DNA of 64,000 bases from Micromonospora okii. Its GTDB lineage: Bacteria; Actinomycetota; Actinomycetes; Mycobacteriales; Micromonosporaceae. Every line of letters starts with the position of its first letter. Positions within the stretch are counted from its first letter, which is position 1. A program made the translations under genes and the position numbers. The notes under the pieces are model-generated. The model searched no databases. It saw nothing but the letters and a program-made list of their open reading frames with translations, and had not been told where the DNA came from. The stretch is taken from contig NZ_BBZF01000014.1 of NCBI RefSeq assembly GCF_020884795.1, positions 527,567 to 591,566 on the forward strand, read 5' to 3'. Below are positions 28,360-37,281 of the stretch, one piece after another.

Positions 28360-30398
28360 CCGCCGTACCGAACCAGAAGCCCGCCGGGGCGGGCCCGCGG
28401 CCGGCGGCGGACGACCGGATGCCCGAGCGGCTGCCCACGCGCGCCCAGCGCGGCGGCGGCATGCCGGTCGGAATGCCGACCGAGAAGTCGATGAACTTCG
28501 GCCCGTCCGCCCGCCGGCTGATGGGCCGGCTGCGCCCGCACCGGCTCGCGCTGGTGGTCATCATCGCCCTCGCGGTGGTCAGCGTCGGGTTCAGCGTGTA
28601 CGGGCCGAAGGTGCTCGGCCAGGCCACCGACGTGATCTTCAGCGGCGTCATCGGTCGGCAGTTGCCGGCCGGCACCACCACCGAGCAGGCCGTCGCGGCG
28701 GCACGGGCCGCCGGCAACGACAACTTCGCCGACATGCTGGCCCGGATGGACGTGGTGCCCGGCGCGGGCATCGACTTCACCGCCCTGACCCGGGCGCTGC
28801 TGCTGGCCCTCGGGCTCTACCTGGCGGCCAGCCTCCTGATGTGGTGGCAGGGCTGGCTGCTCAACAGCCTGGTGCAGCGCACCGTGCTGCGGCTGCGCGC
28901 CGACGTGGAGGACAAGCTCAACCGGCTGCCGCTGCCGTACTTCGACCGGCAGCCCCGGGGCGAGCTGCTCAGCCGGGTCACCAACGACATCGACAACATC
29001 TCGCAGACCCTCCAGCAGACGCTGAGCCAGCTCCTCACCTCGGTGCTCACCGTGGTCGGTGTGCTGGCCATGATGTTCTGGATCTCGCCGCTGCTGGCGC
29101 TGGTCGCCCTGGTCGCGGTGCCGCTGTCGGTGGTGGTGACCGGGGCGATCGCCAAGCGGTCGCAGAAGAAGTTCGTCGCCCAGTGGGCGCACACCGGCGA
29201 GCTGAACGGCCAGATCGAGGAGGCGTTCACCGGCCACGAGCTGGTCAAGGTCTTCGGTCGGCAGCGCGAGGTGCAGGCCGCCTTCGCCGAGAAGAACGAG
29301 GAGTTGTTCCGGGCCAGCTTCGGCGCCCAGTTCATCTCCGGGATCATCATGCCGGCGATGATGTTCATCGGGAACCTCAGCTACGTCGCGATCGCCGTGG
29401 TCGGCGGGCTGCGGGTGGCCTCCGGCACGATGAGCCTCGGCGACGTGCAGGCGTTCATCGCCTACTCCCGGCAGTTCACCCAGCCGCTCACCCAGATCGC
29501 CGCGGTGGCCAACCTGCTCCAGTCCGGCGTGGCCTCCGCCGAGCGGGTGTTCGCCGTCCTCGACGCCGACGAGCAGAGCCCGGACCCGGCCACGCCGGCC
29601 CGGGTCACCGACCCGCACGGCCGCGTCGAGTTCGAGCACGTCAGCTTCCGGTACGAGCCGGACAAGCCGCTGATCGACGACCTGTCGCTGGTCGCCGAGC
29701 CGGGGCACACGGTGGCCATCGTCGGGCCGACCGGGGCCGGCAAGACGACCCTGGTCAACCTGATCATGCGCTTCTACGAGCTGGACGCCGGTCGGATCAC
29801 CCTCGACGGCGTCGACGTCACCACGCTGACCCGCGACGACCTGCGCGGCCGGATCGGCATGGTGCTCCAGGACACCTGGCTGTTCGGCGGCACGATCCGC
29901 GACAACATCGCCTACGGCCAGCCGGGGGCCAGCGAGGAGGAAATCGTCGCCGCCGCTCGGGCCACCTTCGTGGACCGGTTCGTCCGCAGCCTCCCCGACG
30001 GCTACGACACCGTGATCGACGAGGAGGGCAGCAACGTCAGCGCGGGCGAGAAGCAGCTCATCACCATCGCCCGGGCGTTCCTGGCCGAGCCGTCGCTGCT
30101 GATCCTCGACGAGGCGACCAGCTCGGTGGACACCCGCACGGAGGTGCTGCTCCAGCGGGCGATGGCGGCCCTGCGCTCGGACCGGACCAGCTTCGTCATC
30201 GCCCACCGCCTCTCCACCATCCGCGACGCGGACCTGATCCTGATGATGGAGAGCGGCCGGATCGTCGAGCAGGGCACCCACGAGGAGCTGCTGGCCGCCC
30301 GGGGCGCGTACCACCGCCTCTACCAGTCCCAGTTCACCCAGCCCGACCCGGTCGTCGCGCTCGACGCCGAGGCGCAGCCCGCGCCGGCCCAGGCCTGA
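28356..30398 (+). CDS. ABC exporter half-transporter B (catalytic ATPase site)
   Basis: The 680-residue partner starts at GTG 28356 within GTGA of the previous stop. After about 60 hydrophilic residues come six membrane helices with a ~60-residue external insertion (around [15 protein letters not shown]), then the ATPase domain: Walker [10 protein letters not shown], Walker [13 protein letters not shown] with catalytic Glu, and H-loop VIAHRLSTI. Its signature is NVSAGEKQ, a divergent form. Its intact Walker/His set would pair with the canonical signature of half-transporter A. Substrate unknown; MarR context favours xenobiotic efflux. Confidence 0.92.
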   Translation: MTAVPNQKPAGAGPRPAADDRMPERLPTRAQRGGGMPVGMPTEKSMNFGPSARRLMGRLRPHRLALVVIIALAVVSVGFSVYGPKVLGQATDVIFSGVIGRQLPAGTTTEQAVAAARAAGNDNFADMLARMDVVPGAGIDFTALTRALLLALGLYLAASLLMWWQGWLLNSLVQRTVLRLRADVEDKLNRLPLPYFDRQPRGELLSRVTNDIDNISQTLQQTLSQLLTSVLTVVGVLAMMFWISPLLALVALVAVPLSVVVTGAIAKRSQKKFVAQWAHTGELNGQIEEAFTGHELVKVFGRQREVQAAFAEKNEELFRASFGAQFISGIIMPAMMFIGNLSYVAIAVVGGLRVASGTMSLGDVQAFIAYSRQFTQPLTQIAAVANLLQSGVASAERVFAVLDADEQSPDPATPARVTDPHGRVEFEHVSFRYEPDKPLIDDLSLVAEPGHTVAIVGPTGAGKTTLVNLIMRFYELDAGRITLDGVDVTTLTRDDLRGRIGMVLQDTWLFGGTIRDNIAYGQPGASEEEIVAAARATFVDRFVRSLPDGYDTVIDEEGSNVSAGEKQLITIARAFLAEPSLLILDEATSSVDTRTEVLLQRAMAALRSDRTSFVIAHRLSTIRDADLILMMESGRIVEQGTHEELLAARGAYHRLYQSQFTQPDPVVALDAEAQPAPAQA

Positions 30399-30754
30399 CC
30401 GTCATGCGGGACGGGCTCCCGCGCCCAGGATGGGTGGGCCGCCGGCACGGGACCTGCCGGCGGCCCATGGCGGCCCTGTCGTCGGGAACGGGGGGCCCGA
30501 CGCGCTCGGGGCCGCGCGCCGACAACGGTACGCCGGACCGCGCCGATCCGCCGCCCGCACCCACCCGTACGCCGAGGTCGAGAAGGGAAATCGGCCTCGG
30601 CCGCGCCGGCCCGCGTCCCGGTGGATGCGCCGGCCCGCGTCGCGGTGGCCGCGCCGTGGCGCCCGTCACCGCCGGCCGGGGCGGCCTCCGGTGACGCGGG
30701 ACACGCCGTCAGGCTCGGTACGCCCGTGCAGCAGGATCCGGCGAGGTGGCAGTC
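30399..30754. other. Gene-free stretch after the ABC exporter
   Basis: About 355 bp with no supported gene. It contains the exporter terminator hairpin and otherwise GC-rich DNA without clear promoters. Confidence 0.5.
30435..30467 (+). terminator. Hairpin downstream of the ABC exporter operon
   Basis: TGGGCCGCCGGCA at 30435-30447 pairs perfectly over 13 bp with TGCCGGCGGCCCA at 30455-30467 around a 7-nt loop, 36 bp after the stop. Confidence 0.7.
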
Positions 30755-31363
30755 GTGCTTGAACTCCTCACCGGGGTCGCGTCGCCGCTCTGGGCGTACC
30801 TGGTGCTGCTCGGGCTGCTCGCGGCCGACGCGTTCGTCCCGGTCATCCCCACCCAGGCCGTGATGATCACCGGCGGGGCCCTCACCGTGTACGGCGGGCT
30901 GAGCCTGCCGCTGACCATCGGCGTCGGCGCGCTCGGCGTCTTCGTCGGGGACCTGGCCTGCTACCTGATCAGCCGGCGCGTACCGGACCGCCGACGGCCC
31001 CCGCGCGCCGAGCCGGGCCGGGCCCGCCGGATGGCCGGCCGGGTCACCCGGGGGCTGCGCCGCCCGGGGCCGCTGGTGATCCTGCTCTGCCGCTTCGTGC
31101 CCGGCGGCCGGATGGCCGCCTGCTTCGCCGCCGGCCGCAGCCGCTACCCGTACCGGCTCTTCCTCGGCTACGAGGCGCTGGCGGCGTCGGCCTGGGCCGC
31201 GTACGGCGCGCTCGTGGGGCACCTGGGCGGCCGGGCGCTCACCGAGTCGGCCTGGCAGCTCCTGGTGATCGCGGGGGCGGCGGCGGCCGGCTTCGCGGCG
31301 GCCGGCTGGGCGATGACGGCCTTCGGCACCCGCAACACCCGCGCCGACGCCCCCACCGACTGA
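30755..31363 (+). CDS. DedA/SNARE-associated family membrane protein
   Basis: The 202-residue protein has the DedA pattern: ADAFVPVIPTQAVMITGGAL, GVGALGVFVGDLACYLISRRV, LVILLCRFVPGGRMAACFAAG (the conserved R-F-x-P-G-R signature) and LFLGYEALAASAWAAYGALVGHLGG. DedA proteins are membrane proteins linked to lipid-carrier recycling and proton-motive-force maintenance. GTG 30755 is chosen because GAGGTG is 6 nt upstream; GTG 30746 would add three residues. Confidence 0.85.
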   Translation: MLELLTGVASPLWAYLVLLGLLAADAFVPVIPTQAVMITGGALTVYGGLSLPLTIGVGALGVFVGDLACYLISRRVPDRRRPPRAEPGRARRMAGRVTRGLRRPGPLVILLCRFVPGGRMAACFAAGRSRYPYRLFLGYEALAASAWAAYGALVGHLGGRALTESAWQLLVIAGAAAAGFAAAGWAMTAFGTRNTRADAPTD

Positions 31364-31377
31364 TCGAACTCTCCGTC

Positions 31378-31408
31378 TTGACCTGAAGCGCGCTTCAAGT
31401 CCTACCGT
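31378..31408 (+). promoter_or_regulatory. MerR-type promoter with 19-bp spacer
   Basis: TTGACC (31378-31383) and TACCGT (31403-31408) are separated by 19 bp instead of 17, and the spacer carries the perfect palindrome TGAAGCGCGCTTCA (31384-31397). An overlong spacer with a central dyad is the hallmark of promoters activated by MerR/SoxR-type regulators. No merR gene is in the window. Confidence 0.75.
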
Positions 31409-31454
31409 CTCAGGACAGCGGGCGAGCGACGCCCGATCGGACGGGGAGGCGACG

Positions 31455-32288
31455 ATGATCCTGGTAACGGGGGCGACCGGCACGGTCGGGCGGGAGCTGG
31501 TGTCGATCCTGGCGGCCCGCGGCGAACCGGTCCGGGCGGTCAGCCGGAATCCCGCCGCCGCCGGCCTGCCGGCCGGCGTGGAGGTGGTGGCCGCCGACCT
31601 CACCGAACCCGCGTCGCTCGCCCCGCACCTGACCGGTGTCCACGCGGCCTTCCTGATCTGGCCCTCCACCGACCCGGTTCTGGCCCGCCGCCTCGCCCCC
31701 GAGGTGGCCCGGACGCTCGCCGCCCGGGTGCCCCGGATCGTCTACCTCTCCGCGCCCGGTGCCGAGCAGCCGGAGTCGTTCTGGGGAATCGTCGAGCGGG
31801 CCGTCGAGGAGTCCGGGGCGGACTGGGCCTTCCTGCGCCCGACCGGCTTCGCCGCCAACACCCTGGCGTGGGCGGATCAGATCCGCGCCGGCGACGTGGT
31901 CCGCTGGCCGTACGGGGGCGCGGCCCGATCGCTGATCCACGAACGGGACATCGCCGAGGTGGCCGCCGCCGCGCTGACCACAGACGGCCATCTCGGCGCC
32001 CGCCACCTGCTCAGCGGCCCGGCGACGGTCATCCAGGAGGAGCAGGTACGCGCCATCGGCCGGGTGATCGGCCGCGAGCTGCGCTGGGCGGAGATGCCCC
32101 GCGACGAGGCTCACGCCATGCTGGCGGGGGCGTTCGGCGACGCCGCCTTCGCCGACGCCGCCCTCGACGGCTGGGCCGCCTTCGTCGACCGCCCCGAGCA
32201 GGTCACCACCACGGTCGAGTCGGTGACCGGCCACCCCGCCCGCCCGTACGGGCAGTGGGCGGCCGACCACGCCGACGCCTTCCGCTGA
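31455..32288 (+). CDS. NmrA-like NAD(P)H-binding SDR family protein
   Basis: The 277-residue protein begins MILVTGATGTVGRELVSIL, an atypical-SDR dinucleotide motif (GxTGxxG), followed by VRAVSRNP, a position often contacting NADPH, and VVAADLTEP. The middle has IVYLSAPGAEQPESF and WAFLRPTGFAANTL, as in NmrA/quinone-oxidoreductase-2-like proteins; the usual YxxxK pair is absent. It should bind NAD(P)H, either as a redox sensor or a quinone/carbonyl reductase. The MerR-type promoter 46 bp upstream suggests induction by redox or electrophile stress. Confidence 0.82.
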   Translation: MILVTGATGTVGRELVSILAARGEPVRAVSRNPAAAGLPAGVEVVAADLTEPASLAPHLTGVHAAFLIWPSTDPVLARRLAPEVARTLAARVPRIVYLSAPGAEQPESFWGIVERAVEESGADWAFLRPTGFAANTLAWADQIRAGDVVRWPYGGAARSLIHERDIAEVAAAALTTDGHLGARHLLSGPATVIQEEQVRAIGRVIGRELRWAEMPRDEAHAMLAGAFGDAAFADAALDGWAAFVDRPEQVTTTVESVTGHPARPYGQWAADHADAFR

Positions 32289-32301
32289 CCTCCGCCGCCG
32301 G

Positions 32302-33705
32302 CTACTCCAGCTCGTGCAGCATGAGCTGGCGGGCGGCCTCCGTGATCGAGCCGGAGAGGCTCGGGTAGATGGTGATGGTCTGCGCCAGCTCGTTGACCGT
32401 GAGGTTGTTCTCCACGGCCATGGTGATCGGCAGGATCAGCTCGCTGGCCTTCGGGGCCACCACGACGCCGCCGATCACCTGGCCGCTGGCCGGCCGGCAG
32501 AAGAGCTTCACGAAGCCGTCGGCCAGGTCGTCCATCTTGGCGCGGGCGTTGCCGGACAGCGGCAGCATCACCTGGCGGGCCGGGGTGCGGCCGGCGTCCA
32601 CCTCGTCCTGGGAGACGCCGACGGTGGCCAGCTCCGGGTCGGTGAAGACGTTCGCCGCGACGGTGCGCAGCCGCAGCGGCCGGACCGCCTCGCCGAGGGC
32701 GTGCCACATCGCGATGCGGCCCTGCATCGCGGCGACGCTGGCCAGCGGCAGCACCCCGGTGCAGTCGCCGGCGGCGTAGATGCCGGGGACGTTGGTCCGG
32801 GACACCCGGTCGACGGTGACGTAGCCGCCCCGGCCCAGCCCGACGCCGTACTCGGCGAGGCCGAGGCCGGCGGTGTTCGGGATCGAGCCGACCGCGATCA
32901 GCGCGTGCGAGCCGTGCACCAGCCGGCCGTCGGCCAGCTCGACCTCGACCCCGTCGGCGGTGCGCCGCACGCCCTCGGCGCGGGAGTTGTTGAGAATCGT
33001 CATGCCCCGGGAGCGGAAGACCCGCTCGATCGCCATCGCCGCGTCGGCGTCCTCGTGCGGCATCACCCGGTCCCGGCTGGAGACCAGGGTGACCTGGACC
33101 CCCATCGCCAGGTACGCGCTGGCGAACTCGGCGCCGGTGACGCCCGACCCGACCACGACCAGGTGCTCGGGCAGGTCGGGCAGGTCGTACACCTGACGCC
33201 AGGTCAGGATGCGCTCGCCGTCGGGCAGGGCGGTGGGGAGCTGGCGCGGGGTGGCGCCGGTGGCGACCAGCACGGTCGAGGCGTCGACCGAGTACTCCTC
33301 CGCCCCGTCGGCCGGGGTGACGAGCACCCGGTGGGTGTGACCGAGCATGTCGTCGCCGAGGCGGGCGCGGCCGGCGACGAAGGTGACGCCGGCCTTCACC
33401 AGCTTGGCGTGGATGTCGGCGGACTGGGCCAGGGCCAGGCGCTTGACCCGCTCGTGCACGGCGGGGGCGTCGACCGTGACCGCCTCCAGCCCGTCGGAGT
33501 GCACCCCGAACTCCTCGGTGTCCCGGTACCCGGTCACCACCTCGGAGCTGGCGATGAAGGTCTTCGACGGCACGCAGTCGGACAGCACGCAGGCGCCGCC
33601 GGCCCCCTCGGCCTCCACCACGGTGACATCAGCGTCAAGCTGGGCGGCGACCAGGGCCGCCTCGTACCCGGCCGGCCCCCCGCCGATGATCACGATCTGG
33701 CTCAC
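32302..33705 (-). CDS. lpdA: NAD(P)H-quinone dehydrogenase, LpdA-like flavoprotein
   Basis: The 467-residue flavoprotein has FAD and NAD(P)H Rossmann motifs (IVIIGGGPAGYEAALVAAQ and LVVVGSGVTGAEFASAYLAMG), CVLSDCVPSKTFIAS at the disulfide position, and IYAAGDCTG. The C-terminal catalytic His-Glu dyad of dihydrolipoamide dehydrogenases is missing: TIYPSLSGS stands where HxHPTxSE is expected. This matches mycobacterial LpdA (Rv3303c), reported as a quinone reductase rather than a lipoamide dehydrogenase. GTG 33705 overlaps the stop of a nine-codon upstream ORF. Confidence 0.88.
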   Translation of the reverse strand: MSQIVIIGGGPAGYEAALVAAQLDADVTVVEAEGAGGACVLSDCVPSKTFIASSEVVTGYRDTEEFGVHSDGLEAVTVDAPAVHERVKRLALAQSADIHAKLVKAGVTFVAGRARLGDDMLGHTHRVLVTPADGAEEYSVDASTVLVATGATPRQLPTALPDGERILTWRQVYDLPDLPEHLVVVGSGVTGAEFASAYLAMGVQVTLVSSRDRVMPHEDADAAMAIERVFRSRGMTILNNSRAEGVRRTADGVEVELADGRLVHGSHALIAVGSIPNTAGLGLAEYGVGLGRGGYVTVDRVSRTNVPGIYAAGDCTGVLPLASVAAMQGRIAMWHALGEAVRPLRLRTVAANVFTDPELATVGVSQDEVDAGRTPARQVMLPLSGNARAKMDDLADGFVKLFCRPASGQVIGGVVVAPKASELILPITMAVENNLTVNELAQTITIYPSLSGSITEAARQLMLHELE

Positions 33706-33731
33706 AGCTCCCGCCCCTCGTCCATGCTCAT
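33702..33731 (-). CDS. Possible nine-codon upstream ORF of lpdA
   Basis: On the minus strand ATG 33731 opens MSMDEGREL and its TGA overlaps the lpdA GTG (GTGA). A purine-rich GAGAAGAAAG precedes it. It could couple translation of lpdA, which has only a poorly spaced ribosome-binding site of its own. Confidence 0.35.
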   Translation of the reverse strand: MSMDEGREL

Positions 33732-33798
33732 GGTGACTTTCTTCTCTCCCGCGCGTCCGACACGCACCGTCGTATTCTCCCCCACCCGCTCGCCGGGC

Positions 33799-33804
33799 TA
33801 TCGT
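33799..33804 (+). promoter_or_regulatory. Leaderless -10 element of the cyclotransferase gene
   Basis: TATCGT ends 7 nt before GTG 33812; no ribosome-binding site is present. Confidence 0.55.
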
Positions 33805-33811
33805 CATCGCC

Positions 33812-34267
33812 GTGCGTCATTACGCCGCCTACGGCTCAAACCTGGACCCCGCCCGGATGCGCGCCTACTGTCCGCATTCGCCGATGGTGGGCATCGGCTG
33901 GCTGGAAGGCTGGCGCCTCACCTTCGCGGGCGAGGGCGCGATCGGCTGGGAGGGCGCGGTCAGCACCGTCGTCGAGTCCCCCGGCGACCGGGTCTTCGTG
34001 GCCCTCTACGACATCCACCCGTACGACGCCGCCCAGCTCGACGAGATCGAGGGGGTGACCGCCGGGACGTACCGGAAGCTGCACGTCCGGGTCTCCACCC
34101 TCGACGGCGACGTCACCGCGTGGGTCTACGTCTTCGACGGGTACGAGGGCGGCCTGCCGACGGCGTGGTACCTGTCGGAGATCGCGAATGCCGCCGAGAA
34201 GGCGGGCGCGCCCGACGACTACGTCAGCGAGCTGCGGTCCCGCCCGACCGGCACCGCCTCGGCGTAA
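33812..34267 (+). CDS. Gamma-glutamylcyclotransferase-like (AIG2/GGCT fold) protein
   Basis: The 151-residue protein begins RHYAAYGSNLDPARM, the substrate-binding YGSN motif of the cyclotransferase fold, and has the conserved acidic residue in the LDEIEGVTAGTYRKL segment. Family members release 5-oxoproline from gamma-glutamyl amines or peptides. The substrate here is unknown. It is divergent from lpdA. Confidence 0.85.
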   Translation: MRHYAAYGSNLDPARMRAYCPHSPMVGIGWLEGWRLTFAGEGAIGWEGAVSTVVESPGDRVFVALYDIHPYDAAQLDEIEGVTAGTYRKLHVRVSTLDGDVTAWVYVFDGYEGGLPTAWYLSEIANAAEKAGAPDDYVSELRSRPTGTASA

Positions 34268-34369
34268 CGCGTCTCCCACGCCCCCAGTCTGACCCGCCCG
34301 CCCAGCGGGCCGCCCGGCGGCCCCGCCCCGGGTCGCCCATCCCACACGGCGACCGGGTCGCCCGGCGGC

Positions 34370-35326
34370 TCAGCGGGCGGGGACGACCAGCTCGTACATG
34401 TCGACGCTGTGCACCTCGCGCAGGCCCACCGAGCGGTAGAGGGAGAGCGGGGCGGTCGGGTTGGCCAGGTCGACGCCGAGGCCGGCGAAGGAGAGGCCCT
34501 TGGCGGCGTACCGGTGGAAGGCCCGGCGCAGCAGCGCCCCGCCCACCCCGCGCCGACGCTGCCCGGGCAGCACGGCCAGGTTCTTGACGAACCCCTCGTC
34601 CCGGTCGCGCGCCTGGTCGGAGGATTGGAGGACGCCGGCCGGCGCGCCGTCGACCTCGGCCACGAACCACTCGTCCCAGGCGGAGCCGTCGCCGAGGCGG
34701 GCCCGCCACCGCTCGTACGGCAGCGGCTGGTAGTCGGGAACGCTCTGGAACGCCGCGTCGTAGATCCGGTGGAACGTGCGCAGGTCCGCCTCGTCGCCCG
34801 CGCGCACCTCGCGGATCGTCACCCCGGCGGGCGGGGCGGGCGGCTCCGCCGGCAGGTCGGCCAGCGGTCGGCGCATGCGGACGTACCGCTTGGCGTGGGT
34901 GAAGCCCCGGTCGGTGAGGATGGCCAGCCACTCCCGCTCCGGCGGGCACACGAGACAGCGGACGGTGAGTGCAGGCAGCCCCCGCTCGGCGGCGCGGTCG
35001 GCGACCCGGGCGAGCTGCCGGTCCAGCAGCGGGGCCTGGGCGGCGCGCCCCGTCTCCGGGTCGACGAAGACGTCGACGAGCTCCCGCCCGGTGCCGGTGT
35101 GGTTGTCCAGGATCGCCCAGGCGACCACCTCGCCCAGCGGGTTCAGGCCGAGCCAGGAGTCCTGGGCCGGGTCGACGTACGGCGCGGTCAGGGCCAGGCG
35201 CACATCGTCGGCGTCGAAGTCGGGGTGGCCGATGGCGAAGGTGTCGGCGGCGTGCACCACCGCGAGGATCGCCGGCACGTCGTCGAGAGTGGGGCGGCGG
35301 GCGCTCCAGCCAACGGGAAGGGTCAC
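34370..35326 (-). CDS. GNAT family N-acetyltransferase with two tandem domains
   Basis: The 318-residue protein carries two GNAT folds, as in MshD-like enzymes. The N-terminal one (RRPTLDDVPAILAVVHAAD through LTDRGFTHAKRYVRMRRPL) lacks a clear acetyl-CoA loop. The C-terminal one has [24 protein letters not shown], the canonical motif A, and YRSVGLREVHSVDMYEL. So probably only the second domain is catalytic. The acceptor is not predictable. Confidence 0.85.
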   Translation of the reverse strand: MTLPVGWSARRPTLDDVPAILAVVHAADTFAIGHPDFDADDVRLALTAPYVDPAQDSWLGLNPLGEVVAWAILDNHTGTGRELVDVFVDPETGRAAQAPLLDRQLARVADRAAERGLPALTVRCLVCPPEREWLAILTDRGFTHAKRYVRMRRPLADLPAEPPAPPAGVTIREVRAGDEADLRTFHRIYDAAFQSVPDYQPLPYERWRARLGDGSAWDEWFVAEVDGAPAGVLQSSDQARDRDEGFVKNLAVLPGQRRRGVGGALLRRAFHRYAAKGLSFAGLGVDLANPTAPLSLYRSVGLREVHSVDMYELVVPAR

Positions 35327-35368
35327 CGGCCGATCTTGACAGCCCGCTTCGTCGCGCGCCGCCCATTT

Positions 35369-36532
35369 TTACGCCTCGGGCGGGTGTCGGGGCGGCGTCC
35401 CGCCGGCACCGCCGTCCGCGGCCCCCTCCTCGGCGTCGACCGCCTCGATGGCCGCCTCCACCTCCCCGGTGCGCCGGCGGGCGGCGGTGAGGGCCCGCTC
35501 CGCCGCGCGCCGGGCCAGCTTGCGCCGGCTGAGTTCCTGCTCGGCGTCGGCCCGCCGCCGCTCCAGCTCCGCCAGCGACCGTTCGAGGTCGGCCAGTTCC
35601 CCGGCGCCGTCGTGCTCGGCCCGCGCCGCACCGTCCAGCTCCGCCTCGGCCCGCTCCTGGCCGGTACGCGCCTTCGCCAGCTCCCGCTCCAGCGCCCTGC
35701 GCTGCCGGCCCCGCTCGGCGCGGGCGGCCCGCTCGGCGCGCTCGCGCCGCGCCCGGTCGCGCTCGGCGGCCCGCCGTTCCTCCCGCGCGGCCTTCGGTTC
35801 GGCCTCCCGTTCGGCGGCGCGGCCCCGCCCCGCCTTCTCCCCCGCAACCGGCCCCGGGCCGGCCTTCTCCTCGGCAACCGGCCTTCGCCCCGCCTTCTCC
35901 TCCGCAACCGCCCCCCGGTCGGCCTTCCTGCCGGCGGCCCGTTCGCGGTCGCGCCGCCCGGCCGTCGGCGGAGCCTGCTCGCGGCCCGGCCGCCCGGCTC
36001 TCGGCGGGGCCTCGTCGCCGCCGGTGACCAGCCGGAGCTGGGGGCGGGGCACCTCGCCGAAGCCCGCGTAGCTGGTGGCCCGCAGCAGCCGGCCGGCGCG
36101 CACCCGCTCGGCCACGTCGGCGTCGGAGAGCGCGGCGTTGAGCGTCGCCTCCACCTCGGCCAGCGGCAGCTTCCCGGGGGGCGGGGCGCCCTCGACCTCC
36201 CCGGCCAGCCGGCGCGCCTCGGCGACCAGGGCGGCGACCACCGCCCGCCGCTGGGCGGAGAGCTCCCGCAGCCGGGGGCCGCGCAGGTCGCGCTGGGCCG
36301 TGCGCAGGGCCTCGGCGAGCGAGGTCAGGTCGGCGACCAGCTCGGGGCGGCGCAGGGCGAGGAGGTTCACCAGCCAGGCGGCGACGGTCGGGCGGCGCAG
36401 CCGGGCGATCTCCCGGGCGGCGGCGGGGTCGCCCGCCCGGCGGGCGTCGGCGACGGCGGCGTCCCGGGTGGCGACGAACCGGTCGGGCGGCTCGGAGTAG
36501 AGCCGCCGGACCAGGTCCGGCGGGGGCGGCAC
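35369..36532 (-). CDS. Charged helical protein of unknown function
   Basis: The 387-residue product has a conserved-looking N-terminal helical domain (about 1-165: AREIARLRRPTVAAWLVNLLALRRPELV, LRELSAQRRAVVAALVAEARRLAGEVEG). It continues into an Arg/Glu/Ala-rich region with short repeats (VAEEKAGRRPVAEEKAGPGP) and a long coiled coil (ERELAKARTGQERAEAELDG onward). GTG 36532 begins 2 bp after the MBL hydrolase stop, so the genes are coupled. I do not recognise a named family. Confidence 0.75.
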   Translation of the reverse strand: MPPPPDLVRRLYSEPPDRFVATRDAAVADARRAGDPAAAREIARLRRPTVAAWLVNLLALRRPELVADLTSLAEALRTAQRDLRGPRLRELSAQRRAVVAALVAEARRLAGEVEGAPPPGKLPLAEVEATLNAALSDADVAERVRAGRLLRATSYAGFGEVPRPQLRLVTGGDEAPPRAGRPGREQAPPTAGRRDRERAAGRKADRGAVAEEKAGRRPVAEEKAGPGPVAGEKAGRGRAAEREAEPKAAREERRAAERDRARRERAERAARAERGRQRRALERELAKARTGQERAEAELDGAARAEHDGAGELADLERSLAELERRRADAEQELSRRKLARRAAERALTAARRRTGEVEAAIEAVDAEEGAADGGAGGTPPRHPPEA

Positions 36533-36534
36533 GG

Positions 36535-37164
36535 TCAGGCGTCGAGCCGGCTGCCCGGCTCGAGACGCCGGTAGTCGGTGCGGGACAGGGCCGCGTACTG
36601 GCGGTTGAGCACGGCGAGCCCGTTGTCGTTGAGCAGCCCGTCGTGCAGGGCGTAGGCGCGGCGCGGGGCGACCGCGCGGATGAAGTCGAGCACCTCGGAG
36701 AACTTCGACCAGGGGGCGTGGATCGGCGCGAAGAGGGTGTCCACCTGGACGTCGTCGGGCACCACGAGCGCGTCGCCCGGGTGGTAGACGGCGTCGCCGA
36801 TCAGGTACCCCAGGTTGTCCACCACCGGGATGTCGGGGTGGATGACGGCGTGCCGCCCACCGTACGCGCGCACCGCCACGCCCGCGGCGGTGAACGCCTG
36901 CCCGGCGGCGACCGGGTCGAGGACCTCGGCCGCGTCGCCGAGGGCGCGGGCCAGCGACGCCGGGCCGTGGACGCGGAACGGCCGGCGGTCGAGCTGCCGG
37001 GTGACCGCCTCGACGTCGAGGTGGTCCGGGTGCTCGTGGGTGATCAGCACCGCGTCCGCCCCGTCCAGCGCCGCCGGGTCGCTGAACCCGCCCGGATCGA
37101 CGACCAGGACCCCGCCGTCGTGCTCGACCCGGAGGCAGGAGTGGGCGTACTTGGTGAGCTGCAT
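36535..37164 (-). CDS. Metallo-beta-lactamase fold hydrolase (UlaG-like)
   Basis: The 209-residue protein starts MQLTKYAHSCLRVEHDGGVLVVDPGGF and has the metal motif THEHPDHLD (HxHxDH with a Pro), GGRHAVIHPD and YALHDGLLND supplying further ligands. This pattern fits the UlaG/RNase-Z-like MBL proteins that hydrolyse lactones or phosphodiesters. ATG 37164 follows GAGGAG 5 nt upstream. Substrate unknown. Confidence 0.88.
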   Translation of the reverse strand: MQLTKYAHSCLRVEHDGGVLVVDPGGFSDPAALDGADAVLITHEHPDHLDVEAVTRQLDRRPFRVHGPASLARALGDAAEVLDPVAAGQAFTAAGVAVRAYGGRHAVIHPDIPVVDNLGYLIGDAVYHPGDALVVPDDVQVDTLFAPIHAPWSKFSEVLDFIRAVAPRRAYALHDGLLNDNGLAVLNRQYAALSRTDYRRLEPGSRLDA

Positions 37165-37281
37165 CGTGACTCCTCGATTGACTGAATCGTGATGTCCTTC
37201 AGCGCAGTCTGCCGGAACCGGCGCGGTGCCGCGCCACGTCTGACGTATCGCCCGACGAGGGCGCGGAGGATCGGAGCGGGA

